From Acidovorax delafieldii 2AN (GTDB lineage Bacteria; Pseudomonadota; Gammaproteobacteria; Burkholderiales; Burkholderiaceae_C), in the NCBI RefSeq assembly GCF_000175235.1, contig NZ_ACQT01000011.1, positions 1 through 51,785 on the forward strand: DNA of 51,785 bases, in the 5' to 3' direction. This document shows positions 1 through 8,855 of the stretch, in pieces. The position numbers and the translations under genes are program-made. Every line of letters starts with the position of its first letter. The stretch's first letter is position 1. The notes beneath the pieces are model-generated. The model was given only the letters and a program-made list of their open reading frames with translations. It ran no database searches and was not told where the DNA came from.

Positions 1-74
1 CCCGCAGCAGCCAGGCGCGCGGCCGCGCGGCACAATGGCACCACCCGTTGAATATTTTGTCCCGGATGCCCGCC

Positions 75-1187
75 ATGATTCCCCTGCAGCTGTTCGACCC
101 CGCTTCCAGCACCTACACCTACATCCTGCACGATCCCGCCACGCGCGAGGCCCTCATCATCGACCCCGTGGACGAGCAGCTCGAGCGCGATCTGGCGGTG
201 CTGCAGGCGCACGGCCTCACGCTGCGCTGGGCCCTTGAAACCCATGCGCATGCCGACCACATCACTAGCGCCGGACGCCTGGCCGAGCACACGGGGGCGC
301 AGACGGCGGTGCCGCAGGGATGCGGCATCGGCACGGCGGCGGTGCAGCTGCACGACGGGCAGACGCTTGAATTCGGCCGCGAAACCTTGCGGGCGTTGCA
401 CACCCCGGGGCATACGGCGGGCAGCATGTCGTACCTGTGGCGCGATCATGTCTTCACGGGCGACACCCTGCTCATCAACGGGTGCGGCCGCACGGATTTC
501 CAGTCGGGCAGCGCAGCGGATCTGTACCGCAGCATCACCGGCGTGCTGTTTGTCCTGCCGCCGCAGACCACCGTCTGGCCGGGCCATGACTACCAGGGCC
601 GCAGCCATTCCACCATCTGCGCCGAAAAAGCCGCCAATGCCCGCGTGGCCGGCCGCAGCCAGGCCGAGTTTGTCGCGCTGATGGAGTCGTTGCACCTGCC
701 CCGCCCCCGGCGCATCGATGAAGCGGTGCCTGCCAATCGCCATTCGGGACTGCGCCACGATGCCGAAGGCGCCGCACTGCAGGCGCCGCGCGCGGCCGAG
801 GGCTATGCGGGCGACGTATCCGCGCCCATGGCGTGGCAGTGGGCGCAAAGCGGGGAGGCCGTGCTCATCGACGTGCGGACCGACGCCGAGCGCGAATGGG
901 TGGGCAGGGTTCCCGGAGCCATTGCGGTGGCCTGGAAACAGTGGCCCGGTATGGCGATGAATGCCGATTTCGACGCCCAGCTGCGCGCCGCGGTGCCCGA
1001 GGGCGGCCGGGCCCTAATGCTGTGCCGCAGCGGCGTGCGCTCGATTGCGGCCGCACGGCGCGCTACCGAGCTGGGCATCACGGCCTACAACGTTCTCGAG
1101 GGCTTCGAGGGCGACCCCGACGAGAACGGACAGCGCGGCAAGAAGGGCGGCTGGCGCCGGCAAGGGCTGCCCTGGCGCCAGGGGTGA
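75..1187 (+). CDS. MBL-fold persulfide/sulfur dioxygenase fused to rhodanese
   Basis: An ETHE1/SdoA-type metallo-beta-lactamase domain (about residues 1-235) carries the metal-binding series HAHADH, HTPGHTAGS, FTGDTL and WPGHDYQG. A C-terminal rhodanese domain (about 255-365) has the active-site Cys in LCRSGVRS. Known fusions of this kind oxidise glutathione persulfide to sulfite and move sulfane sulfur between thiols, so a role in sulfide detoxification in the cytoplasm is likely. I chose the ATG at 75 because the family usually begins with a short M-I-x-x-Q-L-F-D stretch. An in-frame ATG at 66 and a TTG at 48 are alternatives. The gene stands alone and ends at a strong bidirectional terminator. 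Confidence 0.9.
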   Translation: MIPLQLFDPASSTYTYILHDPATREALIIDPVDEQLERDLAVLQAHGLTLRWALETHAHADHITSAGRLAEHTGAQTAVPQGCGIGTAAVQLHDGQTLEFGRETLRALHTPGHTAGSMSYLWRDHVFTGDTLLINGCGRTDFQSGSAADLYRSITGVLFVLPPQTTVWPGHDYQGRSHSTICAEKAANARVAGRSQAEFVALMESLHLPRPRRIDEAVPANRHSGLRHDAEGAALQAPRAAEGYAGDVSAPMAWQWAQSGEAVLIDVRTDAEREWVGRVPGAIAVAWKQWPGMAMNADFDAQLRAAVPEGGRALMLCRSGVRSIAAARRATELGITAYNVLEGFEGDPDENGQRGKKGGWRRQGLPWRQG

Positions 1188-1200
1188 GTGCACAAAGAAA

Positions 1201-1234
1201 CGGGCGCTCTCGCAAGAGGGCGCCCGTTTTTTTT
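1201..1234. terminator. Bidirectional rho-independent terminator
   Basis: A GC-rich hairpin (CGGGCGC...TCT paired with AGA...GCGCCCG, with a two-base bulge and CGCA loop) is followed by eight T on the plus strand. On the minus strand it is followed by TTTCTTT. It lies between two convergent genes and can end both transcripts. Confidence 0.85.
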
Positions 1235-1250
1235 GGGGTGGTTGCCGCCG

Positions 1251-1736
1251 TTACAGGGGCGGAATGCGCAGCTTCTGCCCCGGGTAGATCTTGTCGGGAT
1301 GCGTCAGCATGGGCTTGTTGGCCTCGAAGATCTTGGGGTACTTGTTGGCGTCGCCGTAGAACTTCTTGGCAATGGCTGACAGGGTGTCGCCCCGCACCAC
1401 GTCGTGGTACTGCGCTTCGGGCGCCGGCGCCACCACGGCCATGAGGTTGTCCACATCCTTCACGTTGGCCACGTTGCCGCAGCACAGCGTGACTTTCTCG
1501 AGGGCTTCCTGCGTGGGGGCCTGGCCGCGCACCGTGACCTTGCCCTGCGTGCCGTCAAAAGTGACCTGAACAGCCTCGACCCCCAGGTTCTGCGAGGCGA
1601 TGTAGGCCTCGATCGCCGTGGCGGCCCGGGCGTTGAGTTCTTCCATGGCGGCCGGGTTGTCTTGCACCGCCGCCTCTGCTTCCTTGCCCCCGAAAAGCTT
1701 CTCTCCGGCTTCCTTGATGAAACTGAAAAAACCCAT
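1251..1736 (-). CDS. BON and LysM domain protein (Kbp/YgaU-like)
   Basis: The 161-residue protein starts MGFFSFIKEAGEKLFG, as in the YgaU/Kbp family. It has a BON domain (about residues 30-100, with a V-x-V-x-G strand near KVTVRGQ) and a C-terminal LysM domain (about 110-161, VVRGDTLSAIAKKFYG...YPGQKLRIP). Family members are small soluble proteins; E. coli Kbp binds potassium and responds to osmotic stress. There is no signal peptide, so a cytoplasmic role fits better than peptidoglycan binding. A strong ribosome binding site (AGGAGG) precedes the start. The paired Cys in TLCCGN is unusual for the family. Confidence 0.88.
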   Translation of the reverse strand: MGFFSFIKEAGEKLFGGKEAEAAVQDNPAAMEELNARAATAIEAYIASQNLGVEAVQVTFDGTQGKVTVRGQAPTQEALEKVTLCCGNVANVKDVDNLMAVVAPAPEAQYHDVVRGDTLSAIAKKFYGDANKYPKIFEANKPMLTHPDKIYPGQKLRIPPL

Positions 1737-1934
1737 GGTGATCCTCCTGTGGTTGCAGCATGCGAAGCGGCCACTTTAGCCGAGCGCATGCCGTTCGTGT
1801 GTCAGAGAATTGCCCGAGGTGGCGCGGCCACCACGGCGGGCAGCCTGCACGAACCCTGCGCCCAGGAAAGCATCCGCGCAGGCCTGGGCCGTCAGGGCTG
1901 TCCGCCAGGCGAACGGGTGGGCGCGAAAACTCGG

Positions 1935-1940
1935 GATAAT
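1935..1940 (+). promoter_or_regulatory. Candidate -10 element of coaX (GATAAT)
   Basis: GATAAT lies 7 bases upstream of the coaX ATG, so transcription would begin at or next to the start codon. No Shine-Dalgarno sequence is visible. I see no convincing -35 element, so this is a weak call. Confidence 0.25.
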
Positions 1941-1947
1941 CCGCCGC

Positions 1948-2715
1948 ATGACATTTCTGGCCATCGACGTCGGCAACACACGTCTCAAATGGGCGTTGTA
2001 CGACGCCCACCGCCCGGGGGCTGCCCTGCTGGCGCATGGTGCCGAATTTCTCGACCACATCGACCGCCTGGCCGAAGGCTCATGGGCCCAGTTGCCGGTG
2101 CCAAGCCGCATGCTGGGCTGCGTGGTGGCCGGCGATGCCGTCAAGCGCCGCGTGCAGGACCAGATGGAACTGTGGGACGTGCCCGCCCAGTGGGTGGTGT
2201 CGTCGGCCCAGGAGGCGGGCGTCACCAATGGCTACGACTACCCCTCGCGCCTGGGCTCGGACCGCTGGGTGGCCATGATCGGCGCCCGCCACCACGTGCT
2301 CGCGCAGGGGCCCGCACGTCCCATCGTGGTGGTGATGGTGGGCACCGCGGTCACGGTGGAATGCCTGGATGCGGACGGCCGGTTTCTCGGCGGGCTCATC
2401 CTGCCGGGCCACGGCATCATGCTGCGCGCGCTCGAGGCCGGCACGGCCGGCCTGCATGTGCCCACCGGCGAGGTGCGGCTGTTTCCCACCAACACCAGCG
2501 ATGCCCTGACCAGCGGAGGCACCTATGCGATTGCCGGCGCGGTGGAGCGCATGGTGCAGCACGTCATTGCCCACTGCGGGGCAGAGCCGGCCTGCGTCAT
2601 GACGGGCGGGGCGGGCTGGAAGATGGCGCCCAGCATGACGCGGCCCTTCGAGCTGGTGGACAACCTGATCTTCGAGGGGTTGCTGGAGATCGCCGCGCGG
2701 CGGTTTGGCCCCTGA
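1948..2715 (+). CDS. coaX: Type III pantothenate kinase
   Basis: CoaX phosphorylates pantothenate with ATP, the first step of coenzyme A synthesis, and is not inhibited by CoA feedback. The 255-residue product shows the ASKHA-fold phosphate loop near the N-terminus ([13 protein letters not shown]), the substrate motif [11 protein letters not shown], and the second ATP-contact segment (VGTAVTVE, then GGLILPG). Length is normal for the family. The frame is open upstream, but the ATG at 1948 gives the typical N-terminus. In many related genomes coaX follows birA, which is not visible in the sequence here. Confidence 0.95.
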   Translation: MTFLAIDVGNTRLKWALYDAHRPGAALLAHGAEFLDHIDRLAEGSWAQLPVPSRMLGCVVAGDAVKRRVQDQMELWDVPAQWVVSSAQEAGVTNGYDYPSRLGSDRWVAMIGARHHVLAQGPARPIVVVMVGTAVTVECLDADGRFLGGLILPGHGIMLRALEAGTAGLHVPTGEVRLFPTNTSDALTSGGTYAIAGAVERMVQHVIAHCGAEPACVMTGGAGWKMAPSMTRPFELVDNLIFEGLLEIAARRFGP

Positions 2716-2763
2716 GCAGCGTGGGCGCTGCCTTCACACAGGCCAGAACCGTGTGAGCAGGCC

Positions 2764-3540
2764 TTAGTCTTCCGCCAGTTCGGTGCGCGCCAGTTCCACG
2801 TCGAGGTGTTCGCGCGCATCCTGGGGTGTACAGGCAGCCGCCTTTTCATAGAGCTGCGTGGCTTCTTGCATTTTGCTGTCGCCTTCGAGCATCACGAGGG
2901 CGTTGGCGTATTCGATCATGCCGATGGCCGAGTCCGGGTTCAGGCGCAACGCCTCTTCGAACAGCCGAAGGCCCATGTCCTTTTTGGCACCGTAGGTCAT
3001 GCCACCGATCAGCGGGCCCACCTTGTCGATCACTTCGGCATGGAAGGCGCCCAGAGCGATGCGGGCATCGGCATGCCGGGGCGACAGGGCTACGGCCTTC
3101 TCGAGCGCATTTCTGACCTTGCTGCCCAGCCCCTGCGCCAGGGCCTTGGCCACGCTGATGCCCTGGCTGTAGCGGCCCAGCGCGTAGGCATGCCAGTACC
3201 ACGCGTTGGCGTTTTGCGGCTCTTGTGCCGTGAGAGCCTCGGCGCGTTCGGCCACCCGTGTGAACAAAGCCAGGCGTGCCTCTTCTCGCGGTTCGAGGTA
3301 GTTGGCATAGATCGCGGTGGCCTTGTTGGCCACGGTGAGCCCGGGGCCGCCGGCGTCCAGCCCCGCTTGTGCCGCGCGCTCGAATTCGCCGTTGTGGAAA
3401 AGTGCCCAGGCCCGCAGCACGGCGTCGTCCTGCGGACAGGGCTCGGCATCGCCGCGGTGCAGCGCGCCCCACAGGGCCTTGACGCTGGCGACATCGAAGC
3501 GGTAATCGCCCGCGTGGGGAAAGGGGGTCCATTCGGCCAT
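2764..3540 (-). CDS. TPR-repeat protein of unknown role
   Basis: The 258-residue soluble protein is nearly all alpha-helical repeats of TPR type. Clear units are NANAWYWHAYALGRY, HADARIALGAFHAEV and PDSAIGMIEYANALVML. No signal peptide or catalytic motif is evident; such proteins usually act as scaffolds. It lies 19 bp downstream of a TetR regulator on the same strand and has a good ribosome binding site (AGGAGA), so the two genes probably share a transcript. I do not assign a specific function. Confidence 0.8.
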   Translation of the reverse strand: MAEWTPFPHAGDYRFDVASVKALWGALHRGDAEPCPQDDAVLRAWALFHNGEFERAAQAGLDAGGPGLTVANKATAIYANYLEPREEARLALFTRVAERAEALTAQEPQNANAWYWHAYALGRYSQGISVAKALAQGLGSKVRNALEKAVALSPRHADARIALGAFHAEVIDKVGPLIGGMTYGAKKDMGLRLFEEALRLNPDSAIGMIEYANALVMLEGDSKMQEATQLYEKAAACTPQDAREHLDVELARTELAED

Positions 3541-3559
3541 GGTGCGTCTCCTGGGATTG

Positions 3560-4234
3560 TTACGGGGTAGCTCGGCCAGTCACCGGCGCGTAGGCGCCCA
3601 CAATCTGCTGCAGGTGCTTGCGCTGCCCGTCCTCAAGGTAGGGTGTGAGCAGGGTCAGTACGTGGTGTGCACCCCGCAGCAGCGCGGCCTGTGCGCTTTC
3701 GGGCTCGAGCGCGCGGCGCGGGTCGCGCACGTATTCGAAGCTGAGCCAATAGGTGAGCACCACCACCATGCTCGTGGCAGTGGCCTCCTGGTCGCAGGCG
3801 TCGATGCGCACGGCACCGCTGCGGCCCATGCCATCGAGCATCGCCCGCACCGCGCGGGTCTTGCGCGCCAGGATGGCCTGGACATGCGTCTCGAGGCGGC
3901 GGTTCTTGGAGAGCAGGTCGTTGAGGTCCCGGTAGAGAAACCGGTATTGCCAGATGATTTCGAACAAGGTGTGCACGAAGAACCAGGCGTCCTCGACGTT
4001 GCGCACGTTGTCGGCGGCGCCGAGCAGCTCGTTCAATGCATGTTCGTACCGGTCGAACAGCGCATTGATGAGCTCGTCCTTGGCGGGGTAGTGGTAGTAG
4101 AGATTGCCCGGGCTGATGCCCAGCTCGGCCGAGATGAGCGTGGTGGACACATTGGGCTCGCCGAACCGGTTGAACAGGTCGAGGGTGACTTCCAGAATGC
4201 GTTCGGCGGTGCGGCGAGGCGCTTTCTTCACCAT
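3560..4234 (-). CDS. TetR family transcriptional regulator
   Basis: The N-terminal TetR helix-turn-helix occupies about residues 8-55 (RILEVTLDLFNRFGE, then ISAELGISPGNLYYHY, PAKDELI). The remaining 170 residues form an alpha-helical ligand and dimerisation domain with no family-specific motif I recognise. Length (224 residues) is normal. The ligand is unknown. The downstream TPR gene and the upstream palindrome at 4297-4313 suggest autoregulation of a two-gene unit. Confidence 0.88.
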   Translation of the reverse strand: MVKKAPRRTAERILEVTLDLFNRFGEPNVSTTLISAELGISPGNLYYHYPAKDELINALFDRYEHALNELLGAADNVRNVEDAWFFVHTLFEIIWQYRFLYRDLNDLLSKNRRLETHVQAILARKTRAVRAMLDGMGRSGAVRIDACDQEATATSMVVVLTYWLSFEYVRDPRRALEPESAQAALLRGAHHVLTLLTPYLEDGQRKHLQQIVGAYAPVTGRATP

Positions 4235-4296
4235 GGGGCGTGCCTTTGCTTTTGGTTGTTGCGGGCTCTCTGAGGCCTACTCTAACCGAGCGAAGA

Positions 4297-4313
4297 TTGC
4301 TGCACTGCAGCAA
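4297..4313. promoter_or_regulatory. Candidate TetR operator palindrome
   Basis: A perfect inverted repeat TTGCTGC-ACT-GCAGCAA lies 63 bp upstream of the TetR start codon at 4234. Its position and symmetry fit an autoregulatory operator. Binding is inferred. Confidence 0.4.
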
Positions 4314-4390
4314 CGCCAACCGTGCGATGCGCGGCCTGCCAAGGCGTCCGTGCACGCGCTCCGCCGTGGTGGTGTGCGCACAGCGGCCCA

Positions 4391-4426
4391 GCCAAAGCGA
4401 CCGCGTGCGATGGCGCACGCGGTCGC
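4391..4426 (-). terminator. Rho-independent terminator of the phasin gene
   Basis: A perfect 13-bp stem (4397-4409 pairing with 4414-4426, loop ATGG on the plus strand) is followed on the minus strand by TTTGG. It lies just downstream of the phasin stop codon, in the 208-bp gap before the TetR gene. Confidence 0.65.
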
Positions 4427-4442
4427 AGGGAGGGATGCAAGC

Positions 4443-5072
4443 TCAGCCCCGCGCCGGGGCTGGAGCATGCGTGCGGTTCAGGGGGGCAGAGATGGTGTCG
4501 GACGGTGCCGTGGCCTTGGGCGCGGCTGGCGCGCGGCGCTTGGGTGCCGCCTTCTTCGCTGCGGCCGATTTCACGGCGGGCGCCGCGCTGGCCTGCTTGC
4601 GCGCGGCGGTCTTCGCGGGGGCCTTGGTTGCTGGTCCGGCGGCGGATCTGGCAGTGGTCTTGGCTACGGGTGCTTTGGCAGCCTTGGGGGTGAGGGCTTC
4701 GATGCGCGCATGCAGGGCCTCGATGTCGCGCGCGGAAGGTACACCGAGTTTGCCCAGGGCCTTGGCCACCCGCTCTTCAAAGATGTTTTCGAGCTTGTCC
4801 CACTGCCCCGCCGCGCGCGAGCCGATATCGGTGGCCATGGTGGTCACTCGGCTGGTGGCCTCGGTGATCTTTTCCTCGGCCACGGCCTGGGTCTTGCGCT
4901 GCAGGGTGAGACCTTCCTTGACGAGGGCCTCGAACACCTTGCCGCCTTCTTCCTGCGCCTTCGAAAACGCGCCCAGCCCGGCCAGCCAGATCTGCTGCGC
5001 CGATTCCTTGACGGTGCTGGACAACTGCGCGTCGCTCTTCTTGTTGTTGCCGACCTTCTGCTTCTTGACCAT
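4443..5072 (-). CDS. Phasin-like polyhydroxyalkanoate granule protein (PhaF/PhaI type)
   Basis: The N-terminal half (about residues 15-125) is the poly(hydroxyalkanoate) granule-associated domain with IWLAGLGAFSKAQEEGGKVF. The C-terminal half is a Lys/Ala/Pro-rich, histone-like tail (repeated KAP, AAKK, KTAARK). This architecture matches PhaF, which coats PHA granules and can bind DNA nonspecifically. The start at 5072 follows a clear GGAGGT. The reading frame is open further upstream, but that extension does not look like the family. A dedicated terminator follows. Confidence 0.85.
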   Translation of the reverse strand: MVKKQKVGNNKKSDAQLSSTVKESAQQIWLAGLGAFSKAQEEGGKVFEALVKEGLTLQRKTQAVAEEKITEATSRVTTMATDIGSRAAGQWDKLENIFEERVAKALGKLGVPSARDIEALHARIEALTPKAAKAPVAKTTARSAAGPATKAPAKTAARKQASAAPAVKSAAAKKAAPKRRAPAAPKATAPSDTISAPLNRTHAPAPARG

Positions 5073-5283
5073 GAGACCTCCGGTAAAGGGTGAATGGTTA
5101 CCAGGACTGCACAGCACTGGCACACGAACGCACTTTACGCCGCCACGCGTTGCAGGTGTAGGTGCGTGCTCCTAAAAAAGGAGAGGCGGAGGCCGTCGAG
5201 CCACGCAATGGCGGCCGCCCAGCGGAGAAGATGCGCTCATGCTGCGCGCAGCGTCCGGTTACGTGTCGGGCGCATGCCGATGG

Positions 5284-5289
5284 GATAAT
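5284..5289 (+). promoter_or_regulatory. Candidate -10 element for the rhamnose operon
   Basis: GATAAT lies 40 bp upstream of the rfbB ATG in the 256-bp gap between the divergent phasin and rfbB genes. The -35 element is not recognisable, so confidence is low. Confidence 0.25.
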
Positions 5290-5328
5290 CGCCAGCTTTG
5301 CCAATCGGCAGCTACCTCGGCTCACACC

Positions 5329-6402
5329 ATGATTCTTGTCTCCGGCGGTGCCGGTTTCATCGGCGCCAACTTTGTTCTGGACTGGCTTGCCACCTGCGAC
5401 GAGCCGGTGGTCAACCTCGACAAACTCACGTACGCGGGCAACCTGCACAACCTGGAAAGCCTGCAGGGCGATGCGCGCCACATCTTCGTGCAGGGCGACA
5501 TCGGTGACAGCGCGCTCGTGCAGCGCCTGCTGGCCGAACACCGGCCCCGCGCCATCGTCAACTTCGCCGCGGAATCGCACGTGGACCGCTCCATCCACGG
5601 CCCCGAAGACTTCATCCAGACCAACGTCGTCGGCACCTTCAGGCTGTTGGAAGCCGCACGGCACTACTGGCAAGCGCTGCCTGCTGCAGAAAAAGAAGCA
5701 TTCCGGTTCCTGCACGTGAGCACCGACGAGGTGTACGGCACGTTGTCCGCAGAAGCCCCGGCCTTCACCGAGGCGCACTGCTACGAACCCAACAGCCCGT
5801 ATTCGGCCAGCAAGGCCGCCAGTGACCACCTTGTGCGCGCCTGGCACCACACCTACGGCCTGCCGGTGCTCACCACCAACTGCAGCAACAACTACGGCCC
5901 CTACCACTTCCCCGAAAAGCTCATCCCGCTGATGATCGTGAACGCCCTGGCTGGCAAGAACCTGCCCGTGTACGGCGACGGCATGCAGATCCGCGACTGG
6001 CTCTACGTCAAAGACCACTGCAGCGCCATCCGCCGCGTGCTCCAGGCCGGCCAGCTGGGCGAGACCTACAACGTGGGCGGTTGGAACGAAAAGCCCAACA
6101 TCGACATCGTGAACACCGTCTGCGCCCTGCTGGACGAGCTGCGCCCCCGCTCTGACGGGCAAAGCTACCGCGCGCAGATCACTTACGTCCAGGACCGCCC
6201 CGGCCACGACCGGCGCTACGCCATCGACGCCCGCAAGATCGAGCGCGAGCTGGGCTGGAAACCAGCCGAAACCTTCGACAGCGGCATCCGCAAGACCGTG
6301 CAGTGGTACCTGGACCACCCCGAATGGGTGGGCCAGGTGCAATCGGGCGCCTACCGTGAATGGGTGCAAAAGCAGTACCAGGCCGCCGAGGCAACGGCAT
6401 GA
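5329..6402 (+). CDS. rfbB: dTDP-glucose 4,6-dehydratase (RmlB)
   Basis: RmlB converts dTDP-glucose to dTDP-4-keto-6-deoxyglucose, the second step of dTDP-L-rhamnose synthesis. The 357-residue extended-SDR enzyme has the NAD-binding GGAGFIG at the N-terminus, the catalytic STDEVYG (D133, E134), and the active-site pair Y158 and K162 in YSASK. It also has [14 protein letters not shown] and [10 protein letters not shown], typical of RmlB. The ATG at 5329 places the Rossmann motif at residue 5, as expected. The stop overlaps the rfbD start (ATGA). Confidence 0.97.
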   Translation: MILVSGGAGFIGANFVLDWLATCDEPVVNLDKLTYAGNLHNLESLQGDARHIFVQGDIGDSALVQRLLAEHRPRAIVNFAAESHVDRSIHGPEDFIQTNVVGTFRLLEAARHYWQALPAAEKEAFRFLHVSTDEVYGTLSAEAPAFTEAHCYEPNSPYSASKAASDHLVRAWHHTYGLPVLTTNCSNNYGPYHFPEKLIPLMIVNALAGKNLPVYGDGMQIRDWLYVKDHCSAIRRVLQAGQLGETYNVGGWNEKPNIDIVNTVCALLDELRPRSDGQSYRAQITYVQDRPGHDRRYAIDARKIERELGWKPAETFDSGIRKTVQWYLDHPEWVGQVQSGAYREWVQKQYQAAEATA

Positions 6403-7292
6403 ACATCCTGCTGCTGGGCAAAGGCGGCCAGGTGGGCTGGGAACTGCAACGCAGCCTGTCCGTGCTGGGCACGGTCACCGCGCTGGACCACGACAGCACC
6501 GGGCATTGCGGCGACTTCGCCAACCCCGCAGGGCTGGCCGACACGGTGCGCGCGCTGCGCCCCGACGTCATCGTCAATGCCGCGGCGCACACCGCCGTCG
6601 ACAAGGCCGAAAGCGAGCCCGAGTTCGCGCGCACCCTCAATGCCACCACGCCCGGCGTACTGGCCGAAGAAGCCGCGCGCCTGGGCGCCTGGCTGGTGCA
6701 CTACAGCACCGACTACGTTTTTGACGGCAGCGGCACCCGCCCGTGGGTAGAGACCGACACCCCCGCCCCCCTGAGCGTGTACGGCCGCACCAAGCTCGAA
6801 GGCGAACAGCGCATCCAGCAATCCGGCGCCAAACACCTGATCCTGCGCACCAGCTGGGTCTATGCCGCGCGCGGAGGCAACTTCGCCAAGACCATGCTGC
6901 GCCTGGCGCAAGAGCGTGACCGCCTCACCGTCATCGACGACCAATGGGGCGCGCCCACGGGCGCCGACCTGCTGGCCGACGTCACCGCGCACGCACTGCG
7001 CCACCTGCAGCAGCACCCCGAGGCCGGCGGCCTGTACCACTGCGTGGCCGGCGGCGAAACCAACTGGCATTTGTATGCGAAATACGTGCTTGCGCAAGCA
7101 CAGCAAGCGCAACCTGCTATCAAGATTAAAGCAACCGAGGTGGCGCCTGTGCCCACCAGCGCGTTCCCCACGCCGGCGCAGCGCCCGCACAACTCACGCC
7201 TGGACACCACCCAATTGCAAACCATCTTCGGCCTGCAACTGCCGCACTGGCAAACCGGCGTCGAGCGCATGCTACAAGAAGTGTTGTCATAA
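6399..7292 (+). CDS. rfbD: dTDP-4-dehydrorhamnose reductase (RmlD)
   Basis: RmlD makes dTDP-L-rhamnose by reducing dTDP-4-dehydrorhamnose with NAD(P)H. The 297-residue protein has the cofactor motif LGKGGQVG, the [12 protein letters not shown] segment and the catalytic YGRTK. Translation is probably coupled to rfbB through the 4-bp overlap. Residues about 230-245 ([16 protein letters not shown]) are encoded by a copy of the short interspersed hairpin element described below. The insertion is in frame and lies in a surface region before the C-terminal helix. Confidence 0.96.
   Translation: MNILLLGKGGQVGWELQRSLSVLGTVTALDHDSTGHCGDFANPAGLADTVRALRPDVIVNAAAHTAVDKAESEPEFARTLNATTPGVLAEEAARLGAWLVHYSTDYVFDGSGTRPWVETDTPAPLSVYGRTKLEGEQRIQQSGAKHLILRTSWVYAARGGNFAKTMLRLAQERDRLTVIDDQWGAPTGADLLADVTAHALRHLQQHPEAGGLYHCVAGGETNWHLYAKYVLAQAQQAQPAIKIKATEVAPVPTSAFPTPAQRPHNSRLDTTQLQTIFGLQLPHWQTGVERMLQEVLS
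7088..7132 (+). repeat. Short interspersed hairpin element, copy A (inside rfbD)
   Basis: This segment begins with the perfect palindrome GCTTGCGCAAGC. It continues with the AAGCGC...GCTAT core followed by an A/T-rich stretch, which the other three copies share in one orientation or the other. It is read through in frame as Ala/Gln-rich residues of RmlD. The family assignment rests on by-eye alignment of the four copies. Confidence 0.5.
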
Positions 7293-7299
7293 AATAAGT

Positions 7300-7335
7300 C
7301 ATCATTTGATGTCGAAATCGACGCATCGCTTGATG
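7300..7335 (+). promoter_or_regulatory. Two inverted repeats upstream of vapB, candidate VapBC operator
   Basis: CATCATTTGATG (7300-7311) and CATCGCTTGATG (7324-7335) are near-identical copies of CATC-N4-GATG spaced 24 bp apart. VapB antitoxins normally bind paired inverted repeats over their own promoter. A TAAAAT at 7290-7295 could be the -10. The arrangement suggests the module keeps its own autoregulated promoter inside the rhamnose operon. Confidence 0.55.
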
Positions 7336-7351
7336 TCCAAAGGATGAACCC

Positions 7352-7549
7352 ATGCGTACCACACTCACTCTTGACGATGAATTGTTGGCCCAGGCGCAGC
7401 AAATCAGCGGTTTGACCGAACGTACCCAGTTGATCCGCGAAGCACTGCTTGCGCTGGTGCAGCGCGAGAGCGCGCGCCGTCTGGCCCGACTCGGCGGGAC
7501 CGAACCCCAATTGCAGCCCATCCCCCGCCACAGAGAGCCTGAAGCGTGA
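7352..7549 (+). CDS. vapB: VapB-type antitoxin (ribbon-helix-helix)
   Basis: The 65-residue protein opens with MRTTLTLDDELLAQAQQ, the beta-strand and first helix of the ribbon-helix-helix fold found in VapB antitoxins of the DUF2191 type. Its C-terminal tail (TEPQLQPIPRHREP) is proline-rich and probably wraps around the toxin. AAAGGA precedes the ATG. The stop codon overlaps the toxin start (TGATG), so the pair is translationally coupled. It is expected to neutralise VapC and repress transcription from the repeats upstream. Confidence 0.9.
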   Translation: MRTTLTLDDELLAQAQQISGLTERTQLIREALLALVQRESARRLARLGGTEPQLQPIPRHREPEA

Positions 7550-7917
7550 TGCTGGTGGACACATCCGTTTGGATAGACCATTTGCGTCACGGTGAAGCCG
7601 AACTAACGGCCGCACTACAGGCCGGGCAGGTGGATATGCACCCATTTGTGGTTGGTGAGCTGGCCTGTGGAAGCTTGCGCGCACGCGCCGAGGTGCTGGG
7701 TCTGCTGCAGGCGCTGCCCCAGCTCCGGGTGACCACTGACAGGGAAGTGCTGTTTTTTATGGACGCGCACGCACTTATGGGGCGCGGCATAGGCTATGTG
7801 GATATGCATCTGCTGGCAGCCGCCCGGCTGGGGGCGCAACTACTCTGGACTCGCGACAAAAGACTGCACGCCATCGCCGCCGAACTGGGTCTGGCGCATA
7901 CCGAAAAACAACACTGA
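7549..7917 (+). CDS. vapC: VapC toxin, PIN-domain ribonuclease
   Basis: VapC toxins are Mg-dependent endoribonucleases that cut tRNA or rRNA when released from the antitoxin. The 122-residue protein has the four expected acidic residues of a PIN domain: D4 (MLVDTSVW), E37 (VVGELACG), D85 (GYVDMHLLAA) and D103 (TRDKRL). It looks catalytically intact. The pair sits between rfbD and rfbA, separating genes that normally form one continuous operon. The 21-bp gap to rfbA suggests that transcription can continue downstream. Confidence 0.93.
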   Translation: MLVDTSVWIDHLRHGEAELTAALQAGQVDMHPFVVGELACGSLRARAEVLGLLQALPQLRVTTDREVLFFMDAHALMGRGIGYVDMHLLAAARLGAQLLWTRDKRLHAIAAELGLAHTEKQH

Positions 7918-7938
7918 TTCAAGAAAACGCGTCACACC

Positions 7939-8847
7939 ATGAACGCTTACAAAGTCACCCAAGCCACCAACCGCAAGGGCATCATCCTGGCCGGGGGCTC
8001 CGGCACCCGGCTGCACCCGGCCACCCTGGCCATCAGCAAACAACTGCTGCCGGTGTACGACAAGCCCATGATCTACTACCCGCTCAGCACGCTGATGCTG
8101 GCGGGTATCCGCGACATCCTCATCATCAGCACGCCGCAAGATACCCCGCGCTTCGAACAACTGCTGGGTGACGGCAGCCAGTGGGGTATCCACCTTGAAT
8201 ATGCAGTGCAGCCCAGCCCCGACGGACTGGCGCAGGCATTCATCATTGGCGAAGACTTCATCGGCGACGCGCCCAGCGCCCTGGTGCTGGGTGACAACCT
8301 GTTCTATGGCCACGACATGCACCTGCTGCTGGGCAACGCCATGCAGCGCAAGGAAGGCGCCAGTGTCTTCGCCTACCACGTGCACGACCCCGAGCGCTAC
8401 GGCGTGGCCGAATTCGACGCCTCGGGCAAAGTGCTCTCGCTGGAAGAAAAGCCCGCATCGCCCAAATCCAGCTACGCCGTCACGGGGCTGTACTTCTACG
8501 ACCGCCAGGTGGTCGAACTGGCGCGCAATCTCAAGCCCTCGGCACGCGGCGAACTCGAGATCACCGACCTCAACCGCCTGTACCTCGAGCAGGGCCGCCT
8601 CAACGTCGAGATCATGGGCCGGGGCTACGCCTGGCTCGACACGGGAACGCACGACAGCCTGCTCGAAGCCGGCCAGTTCATCGCCACGCTCGAGCGCCGC
8701 CAGGGCCTGAAGATTGCCTGCCCCGAAGAGATTGCGTGGCGCCAGCGCTGGATCGACGCAGCCCAACTGGAAAGCCTGGCCAAGCCCTTGAGCAAGAACG
8801 GCTACGGCCAGTACCTGCTGCGCGTGGTCCAGGAAAAGATCTATTGA
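7939..8847 (+). CDS. rfbA: Glucose-1-phosphate thymidylyltransferase (RmlA)
   Basis: RmlA forms dTDP-glucose from dTTP and glucose-1-phosphate, the first step of rhamnose donor synthesis. The 302-residue enzyme has the nucleotide-binding loop [13 protein letters not shown], the [17 protein letters not shown] signature and the metal-site [10 protein letters not shown]. The sugar-binding segment [17 protein letters not shown] also matches the family. There is a short N-terminal extension of about 12 residues before KGIILAGG. The gene follows the VapBC module, and rfbC starts 8 bp after its stop. Confidence 0.97.
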   Translation: MNAYKVTQATNRKGIILAGGSGTRLHPATLAISKQLLPVYDKPMIYYPLSTLMLAGIRDILIISTPQDTPRFEQLLGDGSQWGIHLEYAVQPSPDGLAQAFIIGEDFIGDAPSALVLGDNLFYGHDMHLLLGNAMQRKEGASVFAYHVHDPERYGVAEFDASGKVLSLEEKPASPKSSYAVTGLYFYDRQVVELARNLKPSARGELEITDLNRLYLEQGRLNVEIMGRGYAWLDTGTHDSLLEAGQFIATLERRQGLKIACPEEIAWRQRWIDAAQLESLAKPLSKNGYGQYLLRVVQEKIY

Positions 8848-8855
8848 GAACCCGT

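Noticed and set aside
1404-2756. 450-codon plus-strand frame over the LysM gene and coaX
   Set aside because: Shadow of coaX in another frame and antisense to the LysM gene; no domain visible.
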